Both the position numbers and the translations under genes were made by a program. Of a DNA stretch of 64,000 bases, positions 16,825 through 26,414 are shown piece after piece (position 1 is the stretch's first letter; every line of letters begins with the position of its first letter). Under the pieces are notes generated by a model. The model saw only the letters and a program-made list of their open reading frames with translations, was not told the origin of the DNA and did no database searches. The stretch is taken from NCBI RefSeq assembly GCF_003634775.1, contig NZ_RBXB01000002.1, forward strand, positions 310,001 to 374,000, written 5' to 3'. Origin of the DNA: Chryseobacterium defluvii (GTDB lineage: Bacteria; Bacteroidota; Bacteroidia; Flavobacteriales; Weeksellaceae).

Positions 16825-17592
16825 TTAAAATTCTATTTCAAGGCCATCGTAGGCAAGATGTATTCCCGCTGGAAGTTCTTTATCTTCAATATCATGCAAT
16901 CCCAGATGGTGGCTGATGTGCGTTAAAAATAATTTTTTAGGTTTCAGCTCTTTAAAAAGCTGGACAACATCAGGAAGGATAAAATGGGCAGGATGCGGAT
17001 CAAATTTGCGGATACAGTTCAGAACCAATACATCCAGATCTCTTAATTTTTCTTTTTCCGTATCAGAAATAAAGTTGGCATCTGTGATATAAGCCAGATT
17101 TTTAAACTTATATCCAAATACGGTAATTTTATAGTGGATCACCTCAATCGGAGTAACCTCGGTATCTAAAATGGTGAAAGGGTGGTTTTCTATTTCATGA
17201 AGCTCAAAAGCCGGAGCCCCGGGATATCTTACATCCGTAAAAGCATAGGGAAAGCGGCTCTTAATTTCGTGTCCAACCCTTTGATAACAATAAATAGGCA
17301 TATCTTTTCCGCTTTTAAATATAAGCGGCCGCATATCATCAAGCCCGATCACATGATCATTGTGTTCGTGGGTTAGAAGGGTAATATCTACGTGGTGCTC
17401 ATGGTTCAGCAACATCTGTTGTCTGAAATCCGGGCCGCAGTCGATAAGTATTTTCTTGTTTTCTTCCGTGGTGATCATCACAGAAGACCGGAAACGGCTA
17501 TCTTTCGGGTTATCGGACGTACATACCTCGCATGTACAGCCAATAACAGGTATACCCTGGGAAGTTCCGGTACCTAAAAATTTCAACTTCAT
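16825..17592 (-). CDS. MBL-fold metallo-hydrolase (PhnP-like)
   Basis: 255 residues, cytoplasmic. The start MKLKFLGTGTSQGIPVIGC and the early C-x-C-x-x-C cluster (G-C-T-C-E-V-C) match the PhnP-type branch. The metal site T-H-E-H-N-D-H is at about residues 74-80, with later H-P-A-H and L-T-H-I-S-H-H motifs. PhnP acts as a cyclic phosphodiesterase in phosphonate use, but no phn genes are nearby, so the substrate is open. The gene is divergent from 17648. Confidence 0.85.
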   Translation of the reverse strand: MKLKFLGTGTSQGIPVIGCTCEVCTSDNPKDSRFRSSVMITTEENKKILIDCGPDFRQQMLLNHEHHVDITLLTHEHNDHVIGLDDMRPLIFKSGKDMPIYCYQRVGHEIKSRFPYAFTDVRYPGAPAFELHEIENHPFTILDTEVTPIEVIHYKITVFGYKFKNLAYITDANFISDTEKEKLRDLDVLVLNCIRKFDPHPAHFILPDVVQLFKELKPKKLFLTHISHHLGLHDIEDKELPAGIHLAYDGLEIEF

Positions 17593-17611
17593 TTTATTTT
17601 TGAGGTTGGTT

Positions 17612-17619
17612 TAATTTTG
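17612..17619 (+). promoter_or_regulatory. -7 promoter element upstream of 17648
   Basis: TAATTTTG matches the Bacteroidota TANNTTTG element and places transcription start about 20 bases before the ATG at 17648. No clear -33 element is visible. Confidence 0.5.
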
Positions 17620-17647
17620 GTAAATTTACAAAAAATTTAATGTCGTA

Positions 17648-19075
17648 ATGTATCAGAAACTAACTCCTAAACAAAAAGCATTAACAATTAATCTAGATCC
17701 TACCATTTATGGTACTTTCGCGGAAATTGGAGCAGGGCAGGAGACTGTTCGACATTTTTTCAGAGCAGGGGGGGCTTCCGGTACAATTGCTAAGGCAATG
17801 TCTGCTTACGACAAAGATTTCAGTGATGCCATCTATGGAAAAGAAGTAAAAAACAGATACGTTACCCAAAACAGACTTCGCAAAATGCTTCGCTACGAAG
17901 TAGCGTTGATCGAAGAAAGAATTTCCAGGGAAAACAATCCCAACAGAAAGTTTTTTTCCTATGCCAATACGGTGACGACCATTAATTTCGATAAGACCCA
18001 GAAAGGTCATGGCTGGGTTGGAATCCGTTTTCAGGTAGCAGAAAATGAAGATTATAACGAAATTGTTATTCACGTTAAGTTTAAAGAGAACGACGCTACT
18101 TTACAGCAGGAAACATTGGGGAATTTAGGAGTCAACCTTATTTTCGGGGCATTTACTTATTACGATAACCCAAGAAGACTCATCGAATCATTATATGATG
18201 ATGTTGCTAAAGACAACCTGGAAATTGATATGATCGATTTCAGCGGACCGGCTTTCGCTTACGTAGATAACAGATTGATGTCTCTTCAGTTGGTAAAGAA
18301 CGGAATGACGGATGCTGTGATTTTCAACTCAGCTGGGAACAACATGCTGCCTGCGGATATTTTGTATAAGAAAAATATTTTTGCGGTAAGAGGAAGCTTC
18401 AGACCGGTAACCAAAGTAAACATAGATATGCTTCAGAATGGTATCGATATGTTTCTGAAAGATGCTACCTGTACTCAGGAAGAAACGGAAATATTAATTG
18501 AGATCACCATTTCCAACCTTAGGGCAGACGGAGATATTGATGAAAGGGATTTCCTTGACAGGGTAGATATCCTGGGTAAATTAGGATATACCGTTATCGT
18601 TTCCAACTTCTCTGAATATTACCGACTCATTGATTATTTTGCTTCTTATACAGGAGGAGATATCGGAGTGGCAATGGGGGTAAATAACCTGTTGATGGTA
18701 TTTGATGAAAAGTACTATAAAAATTTATCAGGTGGGATCCTTGAGGCCTTTGGGAAATTCTTCCGTAACGGAATGAGGGTATATCTGTATCCTTACAAAG
18801 ATCCGGAAACCCATGAGCTTTTAGATGCATCCAACCTAAAAGTGGAAGAGAACCTGAAAGAGCTCTATAAATATTTCAAGCTGAACAACCGTATTGTAGA
18901 TATCAAAAACTATAATCCGGAATTCCTGGAAATCTATTCCAGGGAAATATTGAGAAAAATTGCCTGCGGCATCAAAGGGTGGGAAAATCAGTTGCCCGAG
19001 GGTGTTGCAGAAATGATTAAAGAACGCGGAATGTTTGGCTACAAAGAAGAACTTTCCCTAAAACAATTCTCCTAA
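17648..19075 (+). CDS. Conserved protein of unknown function (475 aa)
   Basis: The protein has no signal peptide. It contains a glycine-rich N-terminal block (GGASGTIAKAMSAYDKDFSD, residues ~38-57), then RYVTQNRLRKML, a central FNSAGNNMLPADILYKKNIF stretch and a region near residue 345 rich in Gly and hydrophobics (YTGGDIGVAMGVNNLLMV). It looks like a well-conserved cytoplasmic enzyme, but I cannot name the family. No classical Walker or Rossmann motif is evident. It is 12 bases upstream of the fRMsr gene and probably cotranscribed. Confidence 0.8.
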   Translation: MYQKLTPKQKALTINLDPTIYGTFAEIGAGQETVRHFFRAGGASGTIAKAMSAYDKDFSDAIYGKEVKNRYVTQNRLRKMLRYEVALIEERISRENNPNRKFFSYANTVTTINFDKTQKGHGWVGIRFQVAENEDYNEIVIHVKFKENDATLQQETLGNLGVNLIFGAFTYYDNPRRLIESLYDDVAKDNLEIDMIDFSGPAFAYVDNRLMSLQLVKNGMTDAVIFNSAGNNMLPADILYKKNIFAVRGSFRPVTKVNIDMLQNGIDMFLKDATCTQEETEILIEITISNLRADGDIDERDFLDRVDILGKLGYTVIVSNFSEYYRLIDYFASYTGGDIGVAMGVNNLLMVFDEKYYKNLSGGILEAFGKFFRNGMRVYLYPYKDPETHELLDASNLKVEENLKELYKYFKLNNRIVDIKNYNPEFLEIYSREILRKIACGIKGWENQLPEGVAEMIKERGMFGYKEELSLKQFS

Positions 19076-19087
19076 AAACAAAATATA

Positions 19088-19537
19088 ATGCTAGAATTAA
19101 AGAAGAGGCTTTCTTCCATCCTTGAAAGTCCGAAACATAATACTGAAGAAAAGCTTCAGAAAGTTTGCCACCTGCTGGATCAGGAGATTCCTTATTTCAA
19201 CTGGACGGGTTTCTATTTTAAAAATGGAGATAAGGACGAACTGATCTTAGGACCTTACGTAGGAGCACCTACAGATCATACTATCATCCCTTATGGAAAG
19301 GGAATTTGTGGGCAGGTAGCCGTTTCCAATGAAACATTTATTGTTCCGGACGTGAAATTGCAGGATAATTATTTAAGCTGCTCCATTGATACCAAAGCGG
19401 AAATCGTGGTTCCGATCTTTAAAAATGGTGTCAACATCGGACAGATTGATATAGATTCTCATACGCTGAATCCTTTTACCAAGGAAGACCTGGAAATGCT
19501 GGAATGGCTGTGCCATGAGGTATCCAAGATTTTGTAA
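19088..19537 (+). CDS. Free methionine-(R)-sulfoxide reductase (GAF domain)
   Basis: 149 residues, one GAF domain. The fRMsr signature is present: YVGAPTDHTIIPYGKGICGQ with its Cys, then LSCSIDTKAEIVVPIFKNG with the second Cys, ending IGQIDIDSHTLNPF. The enzyme reduces free Met-R-sulfoxide with thioredoxin. Compared with the E. coli enzyme as I recall it, the Cys near C-G-x-A-x-A-x-x (position 94) is Val/Ser here, leaving the first and last of the three Cys. It lies in a probable operon with the unknown gene upstream. Confidence 0.88.
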   Translation: MLELKKRLSSILESPKHNTEEKLQKVCHLLDQEIPYFNWTGFYFKNGDKDELILGPYVGAPTDHTIIPYGKGICGQVAVSNETFIVPDVKLQDNYLSCSIDTKAEIVVPIFKNGVNIGQIDIDSHTLNPFTKEDLEMLEWLCHEVSKIL

Positions 19538-19589
19538 TCTGGGTAACAGATTTCGTTGATAAAATATTTCCGGTCCAGGCCGGAATTTT

Positions 19590-20324
19590 TTATGGCCGGG
19601 AATTTATTTCAGATATCAATTCTTTAAAATATTCTCCACATTTCGCAATATGTGTTCCATACCAGGAAAACGCTTCTCCATCTACGATCATAATTTTTTT
19701 CTCAGGATAAAAAGCTTTCAGCTCATCAATATGTTTTTCTTTGAACGGAAAAGGCTCGGAAGAAAGCATAATGATATCTGTTTCGGCCAAATCCTCCACG
19801 GTGATCTCAGGATACCGGGTTTTGTCTTTAAAGCTGTTTTCAAAACCTGTTTCCGTTAGAATATGATGAATGAAAGTATCTGAACCTATAGTCATATAAG
19901 GATTTTTCCAGATCAGGTAAGCGGCTTTTATTGGAGAATTGATCTTTGTCTGATTGAGAACTTCGTAAATCTTGAGATTATAAGCTTTCGCTTTTTCTTC
20001 CTGATGAAAAATGTTTCCTAAGTTTTTAACCAGGTAATAATTGTCTTCCACGGTTTCCACATGCGTTACCATCACTTTGAAGTCTTCCATCAAAGCCTCT
20101 ACCTGGTCTTTGACATTTTCTTCTTTGTTGGCAATAATCAGGTCTGGCTGTAAGCTTTTGATCTTTTCAATATTGATATTTTTGGTGCCACCGATAATTT
20201 CTACCTTTTTGATCTTTTCATAAGGGTGAATACAGAATTTTGTTCTTCCGATAACTTCATTTTCCGTTAAACCTAAATCAAATAAAGCCTCGGTAATTGA
20301 GGGCACAAGAGAAACAACTTTCAT
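19590..20324 (-). CDS. Cobalamin-binding/BtuF-like helical-backbone metal receptor protein
   Basis: 244 residues starting MKVVSLVPSITEALFDLG, the usual opening of BtuF-like substrate-binding domains. Then come G-R-T-K-F-C-I-H-P, LQPDLIIANKEEN and D-I-I-M-L-S-S-E-P-F-P-F. There is no signal peptide, so unlike true BtuF this form stays in the cytoplasm unless the start is misplaced. No ABC permease or ATPase gene is adjacent. The ligand (B12 or other metal chelate) is inferred from fold only. Confidence 0.8.
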   Translation of the reverse strand: MKVVSLVPSITEALFDLGLTENEVIGRTKFCIHPYEKIKKVEIIGGTKNINIEKIKSLQPDLIIANKEENVKDQVEALMEDFKVMVTHVETVEDNYYLVKNLGNIFHQEEKAKAYNLKIYEVLNQTKINSPIKAAYLIWKNPYMTIGSDTFIHHILTETGFENSFKDKTRYPEITVEDLAETDIIMLSSEPFPFKEKHIDELKAFYPEKKIMIVDGEAFSWYGTHIAKCGEYFKELISEINSRP

Positions 20325-20344
20325 TAATCAGACTTTTGCCTAAA

Positions 20345-20512
20345 ATTACAAAAGTTTTGAACACTTTAGTTATTAGAGTTAAAAGAATAGCATTTATGAA
20401 GTACACATCAGTTTTTTTGAAACCTTTGATTTCCATCTTACCTGAGCTCATTATACAGTTTAGCTTTAGACTTATGCAACTAAAGTGGTTTAATTATTTT
20501 TTTAAGTTTTAT
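20345..20512 (+). repeat. Interspersed MITE-like repeat, copy A
   Basis: About 168 bases matching the reverse complement of the copy at 29390-29568 across nearly its whole length. The best-conserved block (20400-20433) starts AGTACACATCAG and ends TTTGATTTC. It fills the gap between the BtuF-like gene and mgtE. Its ends are more degraded than in copy B. Confidence 0.6.
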
Positions 20513-20513
20513 G

Positions 20514-21860
20514 TTACAAGAGTTTACCCGTAAGGAAAAGTCCGGCTACGGAAAAATAGATAATCAATCCCGTAACATCCACTAAAGTTGCTACAAATGG
20601 AGCAGAAGAAGTAGCCGGGTCAAGATTCAATTTTTTAAGAATAAAAGGAACCATAGAACCGGAAAGTGTTCCCCAAAGCACGATCATGACTAAAGAAACG
20701 CCCACACTTAATCCAACGAAAGGCCAATACATGCCATAATCGAAAAGACCTGTTTTGTGCCAGATCATAATCCTTAAAAATCCGATGATGCCGAGAACTC
20801 CCCCAAGAAATAATCCCGTAAAAATCTCTTTTTTCATGACATACCACCAATCTTTCAAACCTATTTCCTGTAATGCCATCGCCCTGATGATCAGGGTTGC
20901 GGCCTGTGAACCGGAATTCCCGCCACTGGAAATAATAAGCGGTACAAATAAAGCCAGTACAACCGCTTTCTGAATTTCGTCCTCAAAATAGCCCATCGCT
21001 GAAGCGGTAAGCATTTCGGAAAAGAATAAAATAATCAGCCACATTCCTCTCTTTTTCACCATTTCGATAAGAGAAGTCTGGGTGTAGGGAACATCCAATG
21101 CTTCAAGTCCTCCGAACTTCTGAATATCTTCCGTGTTCTGTTGTTCAATTTGGTCGAGGATGTCGTCAATAGTTACAATTCCAACCAGGACACCGGCTTC
21201 GGTAATGATCGGAAGGGCTGCCCTGTCGTATTTTTCAAAATAGGTAACCGCATCTTCCTTAGAGGTAGTAGTGGTAATTGCGACAAAATGATTGTCTGTG
21301 ATTTCAGAGATCAAAGTATCTTCTTCAGCCAGCAATAAACTTCCCAGGGCAATATCGTCGATCAGCCGGTTTCTTTCGTCTACCACATACAAATGGTTCA
21401 TGGTTTCCACTCTTTTTCCCACCTTTTTGATCTGTTGCAGGCACCTTTTAACAGTCCATTCCTTACGGATCTGGATGTAATAGGGTGTCATCAGACGTGC
21501 AATTGAATCAGAATCATATCCTAACAGCTTCAAGGCAATTCTTCTTTCCTGTGGATTAAGATGATTAATGGAGTATTTGATGAGTTCATCCGGGAAATCT
21601 TCAAACAATGCCGTCCTGTCATCCGGAGTCATGGCATTCAAAATTTCGGAAACTTCATCGCTTCCGATACTTCTGATGGTTTCTTCCTGGAAATCAGGGT
21701 CCAGATGCGAGAAAACTTCTGCTTTGTATTCTTTCGGAACCTTTAAAAATGCCAATAGTCTCTCATCAGCAGGGAGTTCGCTGAGAGTTTCGGCTATGTC
21801 GGCAGGGTTAAAGATAAGTTCGTCTGTAGAATTCAAAACGTGAATTTTTTGGCTATGCAA
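20514..21860 (-). CDS. mgtE: Magnesium transporter MgtE
   Basis: 448 residues with the full MgtE layout: N-terminal helical MgtE_N domain (residues ~15-125), two CBS domains (~130-255), then five membrane segments from ~280. The pore motifs [20 protein letters not shown] and [10 protein letters not shown] are present. It is a gated Mg2+ channel/transporter in the inner membrane. The stop lies at the edge of repeat copy A. No operon partner is visible. Confidence 0.94.
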   Translation of the reverse strand: MHSQKIHVLNSTDELIFNPADIAETLSELPADERLLAFLKVPKEYKAEVFSHLDPDFQEETIRSIGSDEVSEILNAMTPDDRTALFEDFPDELIKYSINHLNPQERRIALKLLGYDSDSIARLMTPYYIQIRKEWTVKRCLQQIKKVGKRVETMNHLYVVDERNRLIDDIALGSLLLAEEDTLISEITDNHFVAITTTTSKEDAVTYFEKYDRAALPIITEAGVLVGIVTIDDILDQIEQQNTEDIQKFGGLEALDVPYTQTSLIEMVKKRGMWLIILFFSEMLTASAMGYFEDEIQKAVVLALFVPLIISSGGNSGSQAATLIIRAMALQEIGLKDWWYVMKKEIFTGLFLGGVLGIIGFLRIMIWHKTGLFDYGMYWPFVGLSVGVSLVMIVLWGTLSGSMVPFILKKLNLDPATSSAPFVATLVDVTGLIIYFSVAGLFLTGKLL

Positions 21861-21939
21861 AAATAATTCAAATTTTTAAGATGAAAGAATGATGCGGAAA
21901 AATTAAGGATTAATTTAAATTTCATTTTTATCGGGGATC

Positions 21940-21965
21940 AAAAAAGCACCCGTAAACAGGTGCTT
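21940..21965 (-). terminator. Rho-independent terminator of the micropeptide genes
   Basis: On the minus strand a 7-bp stem (AAGCACC / GGTGCTT) with a 7-base loop runs into TTTTTT. It lies ~36 bases past the stop of the 22001-22168 gene, which supports real transcription of that unit. Confidence 0.75.
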
Positions 21966-22000
21966 CAAAATTAAAATTAAAATAACAAAAGGTTCCACAT

Positions 22001-22168
22001 TTATTCCATAAGAGGTTCACATATCGGATAGGGTGAAGCGATACACATTCCACCGCTACAGCATTCTCCTGCCCAACATTGTGATGAATCGCTGCATTTT
22101 CTGATCAGTCCGCCACCATTAATTTCTTTCTGCTTTTGTCTGCCGAGCTTTTTTAGATTGGTTTTCAT
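22001..22168 (-). CDS. Double-glycine-leader, six-cysteine micropeptide (knottin-like), copy 1
   Basis: 55 residues. The leader KTNLKKLGRQKQKEINGG is of the bacteriocin/pheromone double-glycine type cut by peptidase-containing ABC exporters. The core after the Gly pair has six Cys with spacing C-x5-C-x4-CC-x4-C-x7-C, which falls within the inhibitor cystine knot pattern. The start is ATG at 22168, 12 bases after the stop of its paralogue; a terminator follows. No exporter or modification gene is close, so processing proteins must lie elsewhere. Disulfide pairing and activity are inferred. Confidence 0.8.
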   Translation of the reverse strand: MKTNLKKLGRQKQKEINGGGLIRKCSDSSQCWAGECCSGGMCIASPYPICEPLME

Positions 22169-22180
22169 TACGACAGGATT

Positions 22181-22330
22181 TTAAGGTTCTATGCAGGCAT
22201 ATTCTACACACATATAGTTGCAGCACCATCCGATGACACATTGTTCGTGGCTGGTACACTGTTTGAAGGCACCGCCGTTGATCTGCTTTTGAGCTTCTCT
22301 GCTAAGTTTTTTCAGATTTGATTTTTTCAT
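22181..22330 (-). CDS. Double-glycine-leader, six-cysteine micropeptide (knottin-like), copy 2
   Basis: 49 residues. The leader KSNLKKLSREAQKQINGG is nearly the same as in the neighbouring peptide. The core has six Cys spaced C-x5-C-x4-CC-x3-C-x4-C, again within the cystine-knot range, while the residues between the Cys differ strongly. That leader-constant, core-variable pattern is typical of secreted bacteriocin- or toxin-like peptides. It is the first of the two tandem genes. No convincing TANNTTTG was found upstream, so the promoter is uncertain. Confidence 0.8.
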   Translation of the reverse strand: MKKSNLKKLSREAQKQINGGAFKQCTSHEQCVIGWCCNYMCVEYACIEP

Positions 22331-22490
22331 ATTATTTAGATTTTAATGTCTTACTAAAGTAATAAAATGTTTTAAATTATTCACTATAATATGAAATGTT
22401 TGTACACGTTTTTTTGCATTACGTATACGAAACGCAATGTTTTATCTATGACGGAAAAAAGGTCGTAATGTCTGGGTTTTCAGTTTAGCA

Positions 22491-23045
22491 CTAAAGATCC
22501 ATTTCTGAAGACGGATTGATTTTTTTAAAATTTTTAAGAATCCCTTTTAAAGCACCATTGGTTCCTATTTTAATGGAATTTTCGGTAGAGCCCAAGAGGC
22601 GCATATTTTTTCGATAGGTATCGTAATCTGTTTCTGTAATAAAATTTCCCTCGGCATCAAAAAGCTTCATGCTAACGACAACCTGATTAGAGAATACATA
22701 TTTTCCTAAGCCAACCTTAAAATATTTTACTTTAGGGACAATGGCAAAATCCGCATCGTTATTAAGGCAATAATCAACAATGGTTTCCTTATCCACATTA
22801 TCAAAAGGAACCTGCACTTCCGCTCTTAGCATTCTGTTTCTTTTGTAACTGCTTACTTTATCGGAGACAGCACTGAAAAAGGCATTATTCGTCGGTTCCT
22901 TTATTTCTTCAATATCAGGTTCTACTTCAGGATTGAAGTACAGGATTTTTCTTATCCTATCATCGGCATTTTTCTGGGCCTTTACGGTAGCCATGCCGAT
23001 AAATAAAAAAGAAATAAACGTTGTAAAAATTAAAATTTTTCTCAT
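22491..23045 (-). CDS. Secreted protein of unknown function
   Basis: From the ATG at 23045 the protein is 184 residues with signal peptide MRKILIFTTFISFLFIGMAT ending V-K-A-Q. An upstream in-frame ATG at 23093 would put unrelated residues before the signal and overlap the promoter. The mature part (A-D-F-A-I-V-P-K-V-K-Y-F, VVVSMKLFDAEGNFITETDY) resembles small periplasmic domains that build beta-sheets. I do not recognise the family. Confidence 0.75.
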   Translation of the reverse strand: MRKILIFTTFISFLFIGMATVKAQKNADDRIRKILYFNPEVEPDIEEIKEPTNNAFFSAVSDKVSSYKRNRMLRAEVQVPFDNVDKETIVDYCLNNDADFAIVPKVKYFKVGLGKYVFSNQVVVSMKLFDAEGNFITETDYDTYRKNMRLLGSTENSIKIGTNGALKGILKNFKKINPSSEMDL

Positions 23046-23059
23046 CACTAATACGTTTG

Positions 23060-23067
23060 CAAAATTA
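23060..23067 (-). promoter_or_regulatory. -7 promoter element for the secreted protein gene
   Basis: On the minus strand TAATTTTG matches TANNTTTG, 14 bases before the ATG at 23045, and supports that start. Confidence 0.55.
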
Positions 23068-23152
23068 CTGCCTTTTAATGGGATAGCATACAATTTATTA
23101 AGAAATTTTTAACATTTTTTTCTATCATTTTTGATACATGAAATCAATAATG

Positions 23153-23183
23153 TTTGCAGGCTTAGAAAATAGTCGTATCTTTG
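23153..23183 (+). promoter_or_regulatory. rpsO promoter
   Basis: A -33 TTTG (23153-23156) and a -7 TATCTTTG (23176-23183) are separated by 19 bases, a full Bacteroidota consensus promoter. It also shows that an in-frame ATG at 23181 cannot be the rpsO start. Confidence 0.85.
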
Positions 23184-23219
23184 CAGTCGTTACATAATAA
23201 TCATTTAAATAATATTGGA

Positions 23220-23489
23220 ATGTACTTAACAACAGAAAAAAAGCAGGAAATTTTCTCAAAACACGGGAAATCTGCACAAGACACAGGAAGTGCTGAAGGA
23301 CAAGTTGCACTTTTCACTTTCAGAATCAACCACCTTTCTGCTCACCTTAAGAGCAACCACAAAGATTATAACACAGAAAGATCTTTGGTGAAACTGGTAG
23401 GTAAAAGAAAAAGATTACTAGATTACCTTAAAAGAAAAGATATCGCAAGATACAGAGCAATTATTGCTGAACTAGGTTTAAGAAAATAA
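23220..23489 (+). CDS. rpsO: 30S ribosomal protein S15
   Basis: 89 residues from ATG 23220 (MYLTTEKKQEIFSKHGKSAQ), with the S15 core TGSAEGQVALFTFRINHLSA and R-S-L-V-K-L-V-G-K-R-K-R-L-L-D-Y-L. The length is normal. S15 binds 16S rRNA early in small-subunit assembly. pnp follows ~600 bases downstream, the classic rpsO-pnp order, but here a DUF4260 gene on the other strand, a terminator and separate promoters come between. Confidence 0.97.
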   Translation: MYLTTEKKQEIFSKHGKSAQDTGSAEGQVALFTFRINHLSAHLKSNHKDYNTERSLVKLVGKRKRLLDYLKRKDIARYRAIIAELGLRK

Positions 23490-23511
23490 TCTATAAAGAT
23501 TTTCAAAATAA

Positions 23512-23541
23512 AAGCAACTTCGAAAGAGGTTGCTTTTTTTA
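23512..23541 (+). terminator. Rho-independent terminator after rpsO
   Basis: A 9-bp stem (AAGCAACTT / AGGTTGCTT, one G-T pair) with loop CGAAAG is followed by a run of T. Confidence 0.9.
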
Positions 23542-23546
23542 TACTG

Positions 23547-23906
23547 TTACTTTTTATCTTTTCCGATTTTCCCCAAATGAGTGTTATGAAAACTGTCCGG
23601 ATATTTTAAACCGTATCCTAACATCCTGTCAAAAGCTGAGTGAGCAAAAAGTATGGCCCCTGTCATGTTGAGATAGGGAAGAGAGAGTAGGGTTCCCAGA
23701 AGATATATTACGATTGCGGTTCCAAAATGATGAAAGAGATTATAACAAAAAGCTCCAGCTTTATTATTTACGGCATATCCCAGCATAGAAATATCAGGAA
23801 CAAGGAATAAGCCTCCAAACCACCACCACGAAAAGCCCGTTTGCTTAAAGGCCAAAATCCCCAAAACTAAAAATGTGATATATTCCAGCTGCAATTGTGT
23901 TTTCAT
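23547..23906 (-). CDS. DUF4260 family membrane protein
   Basis: 119 residues with about four membrane segments. The DUF4260 pattern is visible: FLVPDISMLGYAVNNKAGAF, Y-N-L-F-H-H, and the C-terminal H-S-A-F-D-R-M-L-G-Y-G-L-K-Y with DSFHNTHLG. Function is unknown. It lies between rpsO and pnp on the opposite strand and shares the terminator region with rpsO. Confidence 0.85.
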   Translation of the reverse strand: MKTQLQLEYITFLVLGILAFKQTGFSWWWFGGLFLVPDISMLGYAVNNKAGAFCYNLFHHFGTAIVIYLLGTLLSLPYLNMTGAILFAHSAFDRMLGYGLKYPDSFHNTHLGKIGKDKK

Positions 23907-24023
23907 AGGTTCTTGTTCTCTATAGTAAGAAACTCTGCAATATTTGTTTGTCTTTTTTACCGAAAGTTACAGTTCCGGAGCAGATATTTTATTGTTAAAA
24001 TTTAATAAACCATCAGAATACAT

Positions 24024-24031
24024 TATCTTTG
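24024..24031 (+). promoter_or_regulatory. -7 promoter element of pnp
   Basis: TATCTTTG matches TANNTTTG and is followed by GCAACT, as at the rpsO promoter. The leader to the pnp ATG is about 60 bases, longer than most here, leaving room for autoregulation. Confidence 0.6.
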
Positions 24032-24098
24032 CAACTGAAAATTTAAAGAGTTTAAATATTAATCGTACTCAATACGGAGTACTAGAGACGAAAAATTT

Positions 24099-26339
24099 AT
24101 GAGTATACCTCAAGCGTTCACAGAAACGATTACTCTTGCAGACGGCAGAGAAATCACTATTGAAACGGGGAAGCTGGCTAAGCAGGCCGATGGATCCGTA
24201 GTCGTAAAAATGGGTGGAACAATGCTTTTAGCAACTGTTGTAGCCAATAAAGAAGCCAACCCTGGTGTAGATTTTTTACCATTAACGGTAGATTACAGAG
24301 AAAAGTTTTATGCAGGTGGGAAGATTCCCGGAAACTTTTTCCGTAGAGAAGCAAGACCTTCGGATCAGGAAATATTAACCATGCGTTTGGTGGACAGAGT
24401 TCTCCGTCCGCTTTTCCCTGAAGATTTCCATGCTGAAGTTCAGGTGATGATTTCCTTAATTTCTTATGACGGTAAATCTATTCCTGATGATTTGGCCGGT
24501 TTGGCGGCTTCTGCTGCTATTGCCATTACCGATATTCCTTTCAACGGACCGATGTCTGAAGTAAGAGTAGTAAGATTTGATGGTGAACTTTCTATCAATC
24601 CAAGCTATGAAGATCTTAAAAATTCAGAACTGGATATTATGGTTGGAGCTACTAAAGATTCGATCGTAATGGTAGAAGGGGAGATGAAGGAGATTTCTGA
24701 ACAGGAAATGTTGGAAGCTATTATTTTTGCTCATGCAGAAATTAAAAAACAAATTGAAGCTCAGGAAAGACTAGCTGAAAAAGTAGGCAAAGCTTTCCCG
24801 AAAAGAGAATATTCACACGAAAATCACGATGAAGCTATTCGTGAAAAAGTATGGAAAGAATGCTACGATAAAGTATATGAAGTAGCTAAAACTCCTTCAG
24901 GAAAAGAAGAGAGAGGAGAAAAATTCAAAGCTGTTCTTGAAGAATTTTTAGCACAGTATGTTGATAATGTTGAAGAATTGGAAAGAGTAACGCCTTTTGC
25001 AAAAGTTTATTATCATGATGTAGAGAAAGAAGCGATGCGTCAGATGATCCTGGAAGACAATATCCGTCTGGATGGTCGTGATCCTCAAACGATCCGTCCG
25101 ATTTGGTCTGAAATTGATTACCTTCCCGGAGCTCACGGTTCTGCGATATTTACAAGAGGGGAAACTCAGTCTTTAACGGCTGTAACTTTAGGTTCTGTAA
25201 AGGACGCTAATATGGTAGACAGCGTAATGGCGAACTACGACGAAAAATTCTTCCTTCATTATAATTTCCCTCCGTTCTCAACCGGTGAAGCAAGACCTTT
25301 AAGAGGAACTTCAAGAAGAGAAGTAGGACATGGAAACCTGGCTCAGAGAGCTTTACAGGCTGTTATTCCTGAAGAAAACCCATATACTATCAGAATTGTT
25401 TCAGATATCCTTGAATCCAACGGTTCGTCTTCAATGGCAACGGTTTGTGCCGGAACATTGGCTCTGATGGATGCAGGGGTACAGATTACAAAGCCTGTTT
25501 CCGGTATTGCAATGGGATTAATTACTGATACAAAATCTGGAAAATTCACTGTACTTTCCGATATCTTAGGAGATGAAGATCACTTGGGAGATATGGACTT
25601 TAAAGTAACGGGAACGGCAGACGGTATTACTGCCTGCCAGATGGATATCAAAATCCAGGGGCTTTCTATGGATATCATGGAAAAAGCTTTAATGCAGGCT
25701 AAAGAAGGAAGATTACATATTTTAAATAAAATTACGGAAACAATTTCTGAGCCAAGAGCAGATGTAAAACCTCACGCTCCGAAAATGGTAGTGATGGAAA
25801 TTCCAAAAGATTTCATTGGTGCTGTAATCGGGCCTGGTGGAAAAATCATTCAGCAGTTACAGAAAGATACAGATACGGTTATTGCTATTGAAGAACAAGG
25901 TGAAATCGGACGTATCGAAATTGCAGGAACCGACAGGGAAAAAATCAATAATGCCGTTGCGAAAATCAATGAAATTACTTTCGTACCAGTTGTAGGTGAA
26001 GTTTACAAAGGTAAAGTAGTGAAAGTAATGGATTTCGGTGCTTTTGTAGCAATTGCTAAAGGTACTGAAGGTCTTCTTCACATTTCTGAAATCGAATGGT
26101 CACGTTTGGATAAAGTTCCTTATTCGGAAGGTGATGAAGTGGAAGTGAAGTTCATGGGGTATGATGACCGTAAGAAAATGAAACTTTCAAGAAAAGTTCT
26201 TTTACCGAGACCTCCAAAACCAGAAGGAAAACCAAGACCGGAAGGACAAGGCAGACCGGAAAGACCAAACAGACCTGAAGGACAGAGACCTCAAGCTGAA
26301 AAGCCTGTGGAAAATGAAAATCCATCAAGCGAATCATAA
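24099..26339 (+). CDS. pnp: Polynucleotide phosphorylase
   Basis: 746 residues. Two RNase PH domains (residues ~10-230 and ~330-560; the second has [32 protein letters not shown] and [13 protein letters not shown]) are followed by a KH domain ([12 protein letters not shown]) and an S1 domain ([20 protein letters not shown]). The last ~40 residues are a Pro/Arg/Glu/Gly-rich tail with repeated R-P-E-G/K-P-E-G units, a flexible extension beyond the usual ~710 residues. The enzyme degrades RNA 3'-5' with phosphate. Confidence 0.97.
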   Translation: MSIPQAFTETITLADGREITIETGKLAKQADGSVVVKMGGTMLLATVVANKEANPGVDFLPLTVDYREKFYAGGKIPGNFFRREARPSDQEILTMRLVDRVLRPLFPEDFHAEVQVMISLISYDGKSIPDDLAGLAASAAIAITDIPFNGPMSEVRVVRFDGELSINPSYEDLKNSELDIMVGATKDSIVMVEGEMKEISEQEMLEAIIFAHAEIKKQIEAQERLAEKVGKAFPKREYSHENHDEAIREKVWKECYDKVYEVAKTPSGKEERGEKFKAVLEEFLAQYVDNVEELERVTPFAKVYYHDVEKEAMRQMILEDNIRLDGRDPQTIRPIWSEIDYLPGAHGSAIFTRGETQSLTAVTLGSVKDANMVDSVMANYDEKFFLHYNFPPFSTGEARPLRGTSRREVGHGNLAQRALQAVIPEENPYTIRIVSDILESNGSSSMATVCAGTLALMDAGVQITKPVSGIAMGLITDTKSGKFTVLSDILGDEDHLGDMDFKVTGTADGITACQMDIKIQGLSMDIMEKALMQAKEGRLHILNKITETISEPRADVKPHAPKMVVMEIPKDFIGAVIGPGGKIIQQLQKDTDTVIAIEEQGEIGRIEIAGTDREKINNAVAKINEITFVPVVGEVYKGKVVKVMDFGAFVAIAKGTEGLLHISEIEWSRLDKVPYSEGDEVEVKFMGYDDRKKMKLSRKVLLPRPPKPEGKPRPEGQGRPERPNRPEGQRPQAEKPVENENPSSES

Positions 26340-26362
26340 GATCAATCTTATTATAAATCATA

Positions 26363-26389
26363 AAAACCCTCCGAACCGGAGGGTTTTTT
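26363..26389 (+). terminator. Rho-independent terminator after pnp (likely bidirectional)
   Basis: An 11-bp stem (AAAACCCTCCG / CGGAGGGTTTT) with loop AAC is followed by TT. Flanking A and T runs on both sides suggest use by the convergent barrel gene also. Confidence 0.9.
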
Positions 26390-26414
26390 ATTGTATCGTC
26401 AATTTGAAATAGAG

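Noticed and set aside
23153..26339. A single rpsO-pnp operon as in E. coli
   Set aside because: A strong terminator, an opposite-strand gene and a separate pnp promoter lie between them.
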